Assembly (NCBI RefSeq): GCF_009870125.1 | Contig: NC_046681.1 | Location: 29,100,001-29,164,000 of the forward strand | Length of the DNA: 64,000 nt | Reading direction: 5' to 3' | Source of the DNA: Drosophila pseudoobscura | Taxonomy: Eukaryota > Arthropoda > Insecta > Diptera > Drosophilidae | Shown here: positions 7,600-15,699 of the stretch, one piece after another | How positions within the stretch are numbered: the stretch's first letter is position 1 | How the letters are laid out: the number at the start of each line of letters is the position of its first letter | The notes under the pieces: generated by a model | Database searches by the model: none | What the model saw: only the letters and a program-made list of their open reading frames with translations | Told to the model about the DNA's origin: nothing | Made by a program: the position numbers and the translations under genes

Positions 7600-10500
7600 T
7601 TATTCACGTTTTGCCCTACCGGTTACAATGCGCAGAAACAAGCTCGATGACGCACCTAAACCATCGCTCCTTTCTGAATCTGAGTGACGACGCACTGAAT
7701 AGTTGTCTCCATTGTCGATTAATATCAATTGAGAAGTGCAACACTCTGCTGTTTTTCTGTTCGTATTAGCTGCAAAGAGCGAATGAGATCTGCGCCTCAA
7801 TCTGCAATCAGACGCTTGCTTGTCCAATTCGGTGGAATTAGTTAAGGAAAAAAGTTGACTAGCATATCCAATGTTCAGACCCAGCACTTGAGTTGCAAAT
7901 TCCAAGACTTTCTCAGTGTTGGCGGGCTCCTTATCCCAGCCGCCTCCATACTCGCGTTCTATGAGCTCAAAGTGTATGGCAAAGGGACCATCCTTGGGTT
8001 TAATCGTACTACGCACATCTGTCACAAAAAATGTAAGAATTTGATCAAAAAGGCCCAGGCTGATGGCCTCTTCGATAGCCGCATCATTGGCCAGCAGGCA
8101 GCCTAACACACGTCCGGTGCCTAGTTCACGGATGTTAACATGGTAAAAATTGTCCGCCCGCAGAAGTACAGTCATCACAATACGGCAGAGGGGTCGACAG
8201 CCAATTAGATCGATTACCTCGCTGACCAGATGGTCCAGCACGGGAAGGTCTTTATCTTGACAGAATTGGCACAAGGTCGACCCGCGACTTTGCAGGGAAT
8301 GTTGCCCTAAGGTTTGGCTTGATTCGTTCATCGTAAGCTCTGATGCAGAACTAGTTTTAAAATTCTCTCGCTGATTTAATGCTGCTGTAGCTGCTCTTTG
8401 ACCCTCCATTTCCATTTCCATCATCTTGTCTTTTGACTGATTGAACCTGGTACGAGTTTTGACTCTGTTTCCCTCTTGCGGGAATGTCGGTTTCATTGGA
8501 ATCTCTTTTGCGTTTCTCTTGTTTATTTTCTGGACCGGACAACCGCACTCTTCCGTCTGGGTGGTGGGCTCCAATGTCTCTTCGCGCTTGGGTACCATGG
8601 ACATATGCATAAATTGCTCTATCAGGCACTCGCACACCTCATCGTTCAAGTTCTGTCGGGACCCGGTGGAGATGACTTTGTCCTTGTCCAGTCGAGATGT
8701 GGCAGCTCTATCGCGGTATGATCTCAAATCCTCAAAACCACAGTCTGCGTCTTGGTCTTTGGGTTTCACAAAAATTTGAATAAATTGTTCGAGTAAAGTA
8801 TTGCATGCTTGTTCTTTTAAATTTTCCCTCGACGGGGTATCTAATGGGCCTTTCTTTAACTTCTGGAATTTGATTTCATAACGAGCTGAGGTTTTACTCT
8901 TCTTGGAATTTACATCATCACAAATTTTCACAGCATTATGAAACTGTGGGTTTTCCGATTTCTGCCTAGATGACCTAGAACTGCAATTTTTCCTGTTGCA
9001 AAAAGACTGTTCTTCAGAGAAAGATTCGCAAAGGCGTATTTCCTCATTTTTCTTTTTTGTAGACTTAAATAAATTTTCTATTTTGATAGGTTTCTTTTCC
9101 TCCACTCTTAATGATCTTATGGAGGATTGCAGTTGTCTAAGAGAACTTTCCTGTTGGTTCATCTTCTGCTCCATGTCGAATATCTTTTGAAGTAATTCAG
9201 GAACGAGAGCGCACGTGGCACATATCTCTCCATTGAGACTACCTTCTGATTTATTTGAATCTTCATACTGTGTTTTTTTATGACTTTTTCCCTTAGGTTT
9301 CGCTGTCTGGTCATTGTAATCCTGCTCCGGAATTGTAAAAGATTCTTTATATTGCGTTTCTTTATGATATCGATCAGTCCCTGTGTAGTCTTTGTCCTCC
9401 TGCTTGGCTTGATTTTGAGGAGGAAGAAACTCATTGCTTGAACGAACCACAATTTGTGGACGTTTCCAAAAACGTTTCTCCGAACTTTTTGGAGGAGTAT
9501 CTTGTTTCTTGGTTTTTACTACCACATCTTTTGGAGTCTGTTTCTCGCGAGGTGTAATGGTTTCAGTTTGGGTGAAGGAATCGTTTGGAATTGCTATGTA
9601 AGTTTGGGTGGAGGAATCATTGGGCCTTTTGGTATCTTTTTGGGTTGCACCAGAATATATGGAGCCCTGGGGAGAAGAATCTTTGGGAATAGGTACGTTA
9701 TATTGGCTTGTGTCCGGAGTTCGTTTATTTTCTTGGTATCTTTTCGCCATGTCTCCGTAGCTTGATAATCCGCTTTCAGTGGAGTCCTTAGTCGCTAAGG
9801 ACTGAGCGTCGGTATATAACTTTGACTGCGAATCCTGATCTGCTATCTGCATCGTATGCTTCTTAGGGCATGGACCATCTATGCTCGATGTGGATGTGCA
9901 GTTGCAAGAACGTTCTAAAAGCTTTTTAGAGATCGGTTGTCTTTGAGCTTTAGCGTCCTGCGTTCCAATGGGTTGGGTTGCATTGGAGGCATCGTTCAAT
10001 GGGCAGCCACAAGGTAGAGAGGCTTCATAATAATTGGGGATCGGTTTATTCTTGTTGGTCGAACCTGAATTATCCGAAATGTAGCCGCAAAGACATTCTA
10101 TGGTCTGGGTGCCCATGGCATGCATTGAGTTGGATGTTATATTAGAGTCTTCACTTGGTGTGTAGCTCAATGTATCTGCAACGAGCTCTTTGGGAACCGG
10201 CTGGTTAGCAATGGTTTCAGTTGAACTAGAAGGCTGCTCCTTTTCGTCGAGACCATCTTTACTCGTTGAGCAGCTGCAAAGCGATCCACCGCCAGGTAGG
10301 CGGATAAAATCCAAGCTGCAGGCTTGTAATTCGGGGCCCTCGCCATCTGCAAGAGAGAAAAATTGTCAAGTAATTACCCTTTTAGATCTACCTGTCGCGG
10401 CGAAGGGTGCGCTGGGAGTTGTATATAAAGAAGTCACTTATTAGCTAAAAGATAGTTCACAATTGGCAGCCGAAGAGTACAGAGTAAGAAATACTACGTC

Positions 10501-12004
10501 CCGAACGGAGAACTCAGCTGACAAATCCTTCTATTTCAGATGAATCGCCGTCAACGACTGGAATTTGCCCTCACCCTGCTGCCCTATGACCCAATGACGG
10601 TGCAGCTGTCGACGGAACAGAAAAGAGTCGAGGACATCATTGCCCGTCTCCGCACAGACGACTCCTTCACCGAGGAGGAGAGCTACGACGGGAAGATGCG
10701 CCGCCTCAAAGATGCCGAGACCGATACTTTTGTGGACCACACCATGCACGATATCGAGGTGTCCGATAACGGAAAACTAAGCACATTGGCTACTCTGACA
10801 CTGGCTGCCGAGAGGCTGCTCAAAACCCAGCAGAGTGAGGAGGATAGAATGTTCCAGGAAAACGACTTGGTCATCGATGGGGAGACAGCCTCGTCAGATG
10901 CAGACCAGGAGATCCTGATGAAGAGCACCATCAAGGCGGTAAATGAGATGAAGCTCAAGTTGCTGCAGCAATGGGAGCGGAACAAGCGGAAGGCCCTGGA
11001 TCTGCTCACCATCGAGATTGAGAAGGTTCAGGCAATGGACCGGGATGATGCGCAACGGACGTCCCACTTTGAGATGTTCCGCGATGGGACTGAGGACCAC
11101 AACACTTCTACACCCAGGACCAATGACGAGGATTTGGGAATCGATGACGATGATGAAGACTATGTACCCGACAGTGAGAACAGCAGGAAACGCAAGCGCA
11201 TTAAGAAACCCGTAACGTCCACTCCAAATGCCCAGCGTCCGTGCCCCGACTTTGAGTTTGATCAGGATCCGAACTCGCCGATGGTAGTGATTGGTCCAAA
11301 TGGCACGCAGGTGTCGCGCAACAGCTTACGTGCCCTTAACTGGGGCATGACAGGTCCCTCCATAACCCGCAAGTTGCTCTGCGAGATCTTTGACCGCGAC
11401 ACTCTCGCCCACCACACGCTGTCCGGCAAACCGTCCCCGGCCTTCAGGGACTGTGCCCGTCCCAGCAAGCAGCAACTGGATCCCCTCAAGGTGGCGGACC
11501 TTGTCTATTTGATGACCAATACTCTGGACATGACACCGCGTGAGGTTCGCACAGCGATCACTACGAAGTGCGCCGACGAGAACAAAATGCTCCGTTCCCG
11601 CAGCCTGCGGCGACAGCGCAAGTCGAAGTAGTGATATAACCATGTATGTCGATCCTAAGTATAGCCCATAAGTATAAGCCCAGGCCCAGCCGCAAATATG
11701 GGGGGGACACGCCCACGTAGCCAGTGCATCGATATTAAAATAAAGTATTCCAATTCCTTATAACTTACCCGTGTCCTTGCTGTGTTTTGTTTCGCTTTCA
11801 AGGAGCTGATCGCTGGGCGTGTTCTTGGGCGGTTGGCTGCGGCTCCTGAAAGACAGAATGGGGTATGAGACAGTACTATAAGCTGGCGCTTGGGTCGTAG
11901 ACGTACCCTCTCAGCAGCAATGTAAAGTTATCATAGAGAAGTCGATTTTTTCGTCGTTGACCATCAAGGCAGATATCGCCCAGTTGTCCCTTCGATTGAC
12001 TCAT
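7600..12004 (-). CDS. Three-exon gene for a 973-aa Cys-motif and TQT-motif protein; hosts a nested gene
   Basis: Reconstructed by splice signals and phase: exon 1 12004-11907 (ATG at 12004, ends AGG|GTACGT, phase 2), exon 2 11845-11769 (acceptor tttcag, ends CGG|GTAAGT, phase 1), exon 3 10346-7600 (acceptor ctcttgcag, phase 1, stop TAA). The phases match at both joints, which strongly supports the model; exon 3 alone has no good ATG. Most of the protein is polar and probably disordered, with repeated C-x-C pairs (SLCSC, CLCG, CGCP, CNC, CEC, CGCP). It has four TQT triplets (about residues 138, 305, 317 and one near 650) like those bound by dynein light chain LC8. A roughly 30-residue motif occurs twice (SR.NL..E.C..L.EQF.., both followed by a Pro-Lys). 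The last 230 residues look folded (CQFCQDKDLPVLDHLV.., LGCLLANDAAIEEAI..). I do not recognise a named family. Cytoskeletal or sperm-related use would be an inference from the LC8-like motifs only. An AATAAA lies on this strand at 7450-7445. Confidence 0.75.
10422..10466 (+). promoter_or_regulatory. TATA-containing promoter of the BEN gene with CAATTGG at the start site
   Basis: TATATAAA occupies 10422-10429, and a TTCACA initiator-like site lies near 10457-10462, about 30-35 bases downstream. The heptamer CAATTGG (10460-10466) overlaps the predicted start. A 5' UTR intron with donor GTAAGA at 10484 and acceptor tttcag ending at 10539 joins the leader directly to the ATG at 10540. Confidence 0.6.
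10540..11631 (+). CDS. BEN-domain DNA-binding protein of the Insensitive/Elba type
   Basis: A 363-aa intact frame beginning exactly after a splice acceptor (intron 10484-10539, 56 nt, in the 5' UTR). Residues 130-170 form a charged coiled-coil-like helix, 194-212 are acidic, and 216-223 are a basic nuclear-localisation-like run (RKRKRIKK). Residues about 249-352 are a BEN domain with the family's signature GPNGT.VSR..LR..NW, S.TRKLL..IFDRDTLA.H.L.GKPSPAF and VR..I..KCADENKM. Fly BEN proteins of this size (Insv, Elba1, Elba2) bind CCAATTGG or CCAATAAG and act as repressors or chromatin-boundary factors in the early embryo. I cannot say which paralogue this is, though Elba1 (Bsg25A) fits the inferred chromosomal neighbourhood. 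The whole gene lies inside the second intron (11768-10347) of the 973-aa gene, in the opposite direction. Confidence 0.88.
   Translation: MNRRQRLEFALTLLPYDPMTVQLSTEQKRVEDIIARLRTDDSFTEEESYDGKMRRLKDAETDTFVDHTMHDIEVSDNGKLSTLATLTLAAERLLKTQQSEEDRMFQENDLVIDGETASSDADQEILMKSTIKAVNEMKLKLLQQWERNKRKALDLLTIEIEKVQAMDRDDAQRTSHFEMFRDGTEDHNTSTPRTNDEDLGIDDDDEDYVPDSENSRKRKRIKKPVTSTPNAQRPCPDFEFDQDPNSPMVVIGPNGTQVSRNSLRALNWGMTGPSITRKLLCEIFDRDTLAHHTLSGKPSPAFRDCARPSKQQLDPLKVADLVYLMTNTLDMTPREVRTAITTKCADENKMLRSRSLRRQRKSK
11739..11744 (+). terminator. Poly(A) signal of the BEN gene
   Basis: AATAAA about 108 bases after the stop codon at 11631, and only about 25 bases before exon 2 of the antisense host gene. This would keep the nested transcript from overlapping the host's exon. 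Confidence 0.55.
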
Positions 12005-12546
12005 TTTGGAGCGACAGCCAGAAAAAATAATTTGGATTTGGAATGACGCTAAAATGCACGCTATAACATGATAATGATCTTTCGAAAGCTGTTATTGCCC
12101 GCGGTCTACCAACAACCTTATGACAACTCACAATCGCTTGTGCATTTCATCGTGTGAACATTAATTCATTTAACCTAAAAATAAATATGACAGACAGAAG
12201 AATAATTGTATTACAATCAGGTAATTTGATTCGAATAAACATCAGTTCAGTCGATACAGTGATTCCACACCCAAGTTCTGTGATATATATAGTAGTGCTG
12301 GGTAAAAATCGTTCGTTCATTTCTGTTCGTTCGATTAACTCGCTCTTTTGAGTTCATCGTTGGTTTTTGTTCTTAGTTATTGTTAGAATATTTCGATTTA
12401 TTTTTTAGAAAATATTTTTTCCATATCAGATAAAAAACAGAAAGCCGAAACTAACTAACGAACAAAATTCAACGATTAGATGAACTTAATTAGTTCGTTC
12501 ACTACAGCGAATAGTTCTTTTTGGTTCGATAATTCATAGAGTGTGG
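12005..12546. other. Spacer between divergent genes
   Basis: Contains the 5' flank of the 973-aa gene (minus) and the upstream DNA of the first RING gene (plus). It holds repeated gttcgttc words (about 12310-12335 and 12490-12500) in partly inverted arrangement, possibly the remains of a small terminal-inverted-repeat element, but I could not define matching ends or target duplications. No coding frame is supportable. Confidence 0.5.
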
Positions 12547-12607
12547 CCACTAACCATACAGTATATACTGTATACAGTATATACAGTATATACTGTATGG
12601 TTAGTGG
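12547..12607. repeat. Perfect inverted repeat, 28-bp arms with 5-nt loop
   Basis: Positions 12547-12574 pair with 12580-12607 without any mismatch around the loop cagta; the arms begin ccactaaccatacagtatat. The hairpin lies 113 bp upstream of the first RING gene. The first half of its arm (cactaaccatacagtat) recurs at 14018-14034 in front of the second RING gene. It could be a short palindromic element, a promoter motif duplicated in inverted order, or a source of small RNA. Confidence 0.9.
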
Positions 12608-12719
12608 TGTGGCAGCACTTTTTGAAAAATTGCAAGCAATTGTGAGTAGTCGTCTGGCATAATTAATAATTAATCGCACTAATTAAAGTCAAATCTTTGC
12701 CAGAATCAAGTTAACCACG

Positions 12720-13532
12720 ATGGGGGACACCAATGATGACGTAAATGATTTGATTGAAATCAATATGCACACTTCTGAAGAATTCCAGGCCGACGAATCG
12801 CCATTGGAGCAGCCGCAAGAGAACGCTCGAGAACGTGAGAATAGCCGCTGTCAGGAGGCGAAAGATCACGATCTTGAGACTCAGCAGGCCCAACCTGATG
12901 AAAACCTTAAACAAGACACGCAGCAGGAGAAGAGTGTCGTGGGGGACCCCACGGTGATAATTCAGAAGCTTCAACAACAAATCGAGGAGCTTCAGAAGAA
13001 CAGTCAGCAGCTACTCAATCAACTTTCAGAGATCAAATCGCAAAATGCATCGATTCAGAAGACAAATAACGAGCTTCAGCCTCAAAACCCTCAAGTGGAC
13101 GAGGCATCTACAAAAGTTAACCAAATTCTAAAAAAATTAGAATGGCAGATTTCCAAAAATGCGACCTTAGAAGACCATCTGGAAGAGCAGGATAAATCCA
13201 CGAAGTTTATCATTCAGGAACTAGAACAGCAAATTGCAGAGCTTGATCCTGGTCTTTTCCGCAATGAGCTTGAGGAGAAGGAGCGTGCATACCTAGAGGA
13301 AATAGGCCGTCTGAGACAAAGAGTCCACAACCTTTACGCCAATATTACCTGTTCCCTTTGCCAAGCTCCCTGGACAGCTGAGGGGGAACATCGTCTGATT
13401 TCGTTGTACTGTGGACATCTATTTGGGAAAATATGCATTGAGCGACTCTCTGAATGCCCAATTTGCGGATTGGCATTTGGTTCAACAGATATGCGCTACA
13501 TCTATGGTCGCAACATCTTGCCAGCAGATTAG
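12720..13532 (+). CDS. RING-finger protein with long coiled coil (RFWD3-type RING), copy 1
   Basis: A 270-aa intact frame with a start at gttaaccacgATG. Residues 1-75 are acidic/polar. Residues about 76-200 are Gln/Glu/Leu-rich and should form a coiled coil. The RING is at 211-249: Cys211, Cys214, Cys231, His233, Cys239, Cys246, Cys249. The usual fifth ligand is Gly236 within CGHLFG, and the PW..EGEHR..SLYCGHLFG signature is like the RING of RFWD3, whose family members act as ubiquitin ligases. The WD40 part of RFWD3 is absent. An AATAAA lies at 13572. The copy at 14196 has the same architecture with a shorter coiled coil, and a broken third copy lies at 31.8 kb. Fast-evolving RING duplicates of this size in flies are often testis-expressed (inference). 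Confidence 0.82.
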   Translation: MGDTNDDVNDLIEINMHTSEEFQADESPLEQPQENARERENSRCQEAKDHDLETQQAQPDENLKQDTQQEKSVVGDPTVIIQKLQQQIEELQKNSQQLLNQLSEIKSQNASIQKTNNELQPQNPQVDEASTKVNQILKKLEWQISKNATLEDHLEEQDKSTKFIIQELEQQIAELDPGLFRNELEEKERAYLEEIGRLRQRVHNLYANITCSLCQAPWTAEGEHRLISLYCGHLFGKICIERLSECPICGLAFGSTDMRYIYGRNILPAD

Positions 13533-14195
13533 CTTTTCTGGTTTACTATTGTACTTTGCAACCCTTTAATCAATAAATCTAACTTTTGGTTCTTGAAGAA
13601 ACCTACAAAAATGCATTATTATCATAAATTATCAATAAACTGAAAAATAGGTTCTTTGTTTATTCAAAATATGTTAATCTGAATGTTTCTGCATCATCGT
13701 GGGGTACAGGGGCCCAAAGGGATATAATTACATACATTACATATGTACATAAATTGGCAATTTATTTACTTAGCAGCAGAGTGCAGAGCATATGTACATA
13801 CATAGCAAGATTAACGGCTATGTTCATCCATTTACTTACAGAAATAGTAGTTCTAATATGTTTATTACAACAAATAACAAAAAAATTGTTAAGAATTAAC
13901 GTGCAGAAACTATTTGGTGGTCAGACATTTCGTGCTGGCACATATGTATATGCTTTGAACAAAATATCGGGGGAAGACCTAAAATAAAATACCAAAACGT
14001 TCTTATACATGTAATAGCACTAACCATACAGTATACTGCACTTTGGTATTTTTTAGTTCATATTTTGTTTGCTGGGCTGGCAGCACTTCTATTAAAATTG
14101 CGAGCAAAGTTGGAAAATAAATCATTTGTCTCTCATTTATCAACAAATATTCGCATAAAATAAAGTCAATTCCTCATCGGAATCAAGTAAACGAC
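13533..14195. other. Spacer between the two RING genes, with duplicated promoter motif
   Basis: Holds the copy-1 poly(A) region and the copy-2 promoter region. The motif cactaaccatacagtat (14018-14034) repeats the arm of the upstream hairpin, and both genes then show GGCAGCACTT about 60-150 bases before their ATG (12611-12620 and 14078-14087). An 11-bp inverted pair aaaataccaaa (13986-13996) / tttggtatttt (14042-14052) brackets this motif. Positions 13890-13925 (gaattaacgtgcagaaactatttg) are repeated at 31793-31817 immediately before the third RING copy. Confidence 0.6.
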
Positions 14196-14756
14196 ATGGG
14201 TGACTCCAATAATGATTTAATCGATTTGAATGAAATCAGTATGGACGCTTCTGAAGAAAACCAGGCCGACGCGCCTCCATTGGAGCAGTCGCAGGAGAAC
14301 AAAAACTATCAGATGGAAAACGCAATAACTGAAATTGATGGAATTAACTTTCTGTTGGAAAAGGAGAAACGTAATAATGAGATTTTGCTGAAAAAACTCA
14401 AAACTCACGACCAATCGACCCAAGTGATCATTCGGAATCTTCAGCGGAAACTGGAGGAGGTTAAGAACGGCCGTGATCTGATGCTCAACCAACTAGTGGA
14501 GAAGGAACTGTCATACAAAATCGACATGGAAGAGTTGACTGCAATTCTCGAGGATCCGGCTGATGACATTACTTGCGTTATTTGTCTGTCTCCCTGGCAA
14601 TCGACTGGTGCTCATCGTGTTGTTTCGTTGCCCTGTGGACATATTTTTGGGAAGTCCTGCATAACACTCTCTATACGCCGGACGAAATTATGCCCGAAGT
14701 GCAGACTTCAAGTACGTCTTCCTGATATTCGCTTCATCTTGCCCGGGACCCCATAG
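14196..14756 (+). CDS. RING-finger protein, copy 2 (shorter coiled coil)
   Basis: A 186-aa intact frame, tandem paralogue of the gene at 12720. The N-terminus is alignable (MGDSNND.. against MGDTNDD..; ..DAPPLEQSQEN against ..DESPLEQPQEN). A coiled-coil region of about 85 residues follows, then a RING at 127-169: Cys127, Cys130, Cys147, His149, Cys155, Cys166, Cys169, again with Gly in place of the fifth ligand (CGHIFG). The spacing between the last two ligand pairs is longer than in copy 1 (ten residues between Cys155 and Cys166). All other zinc ligands are kept, so it is probably functional as a RING protein. Divergence outside the RING shows that the duplication is old. Confidence 0.8.
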   Translation: MGDSNNDLIDLNEISMDASEENQADAPPLEQSQENKNYQMENAITEIDGINFLLEKEKRNNEILLKKLKTHDQSTQVIIRNLQRKLEEVKNGRDLMLNQLVEKELSYKIDMEELTAILEDPADDITCVICLSPWQSTGAHRVVSLPCGHIFGKSCITLSIRRTKLCPKCRLQVRLPDIRFILPGTP

Positions 14757-14869
14757 ATCATAGGTTTTGATGGGTTCTATTTAAATTGTCAATTCGACAA
14801 CCATTTTGTAATGATTCCACGATTATTATAATAAAGAACGTAACAAAACAAAATTTTGAAATACACTTG

Positions 14870-15680
14870 TAACAGTGAGATCTAACATGAGTATGGATAC
14901 AAAATTTAGTTGCTCTAACTGTTATAGTCTCTGAGCACTAGGCGCTCATAGGGACGGACAGACGGACGGATGGACGGGCAGACATGGCTCAATCGACTCG
15001 CCCATTGATGCTGATCAAGAATATATGTATAAACTGGGGTCGGAAACGCTTCCTTCTCGACGTTACACACATCCATTTTCACCACAAATCTAATATACCC
15101 CTATACTCCTTTGGGTATAGGGCCACCCTTCCGCCCCCGCAAAGGACGAAAATCTGGGGTATCGTCAAATCTCAGAGACAATTAAGGCTAGAGTAACCAA
15201 ATTTGGTATCCGCACTTCTATTAGATCCCACTATAAAACGTATATCTCAAAATTTCGCCCCACCTCCCTTCCGCCCCCACAAAGGACGAAAATCTGTTGC
15301 ATCCACAATATTGCAGATTCGAGAAAACTAAAAACGCAGAATCATAGATAACGACCATATCTATCAGATTGCTGAATCTGGATCAGATCAGATCATTTTT
15401 ATAGCCAAAAGGAACAAATCAATTTGCAGTGGCTACGCAGCGCCCGACGTCACGCTCAGACTGATTTTCTGTCTCTCTCGCACGCACTATTTGTCGTGTC
15501 GTTTAATATTCGCGGAGTCTGCCGGAGGAGAGCCATACTTACTAAGTATCGGGTATAAATGTAGAGTTGCGGTGTCCGCAGCAACTCACAACGTTCCGCC
15601 CCGTTCGATATAATATTTAGGGTAGAAAACGGCAGCCCGATTTTAATACACATTCATCTATTCCATCGATTCCAACAATC
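14870..15680. mobile_element. Dispersed-repeat relic with GACGGA tract and internal TATA
   Basis: Typical of the non-coding repeat families scattered through Drosophila genomes: a (GACGGA/GACR)n microsatellite at 14952-14985, then a 'ggtcggaaacgcttccttct' segment, then two copies of 'cttccgccccc.caaaggacgaaaatct' (15128-15156 and 15267-15295). A GC-rich part follows, ending in GTATAAAT (15553-15560) and a 'gtgtccgcagcaactcac' block. GACR tracts beside such modules are a hallmark of mini-me/DINE-1-like elements, but I cannot assign a family with certainty. I see no coding capacity and no clean termini, so the element is probably old or a mosaic. Confidence 0.5.
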
Positions 15681-15699
15681 ATTCACATGTTCGAGTAAA

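Noticed and set aside
10167-10352. ATG at 10346 as start of a separate minus-strand protein
   Set aside because: That ATG lies exactly at a splice acceptor and its frame is a shadow. Phase matching with the exon ending at 11769 shows that the real frame reads through as Asp-Gly-Glu.
12300-12545. Possible terminal-inverted-repeat element with gttcgttc words
   Set aside because: No matching ends or target-site duplication could be defined by eye.
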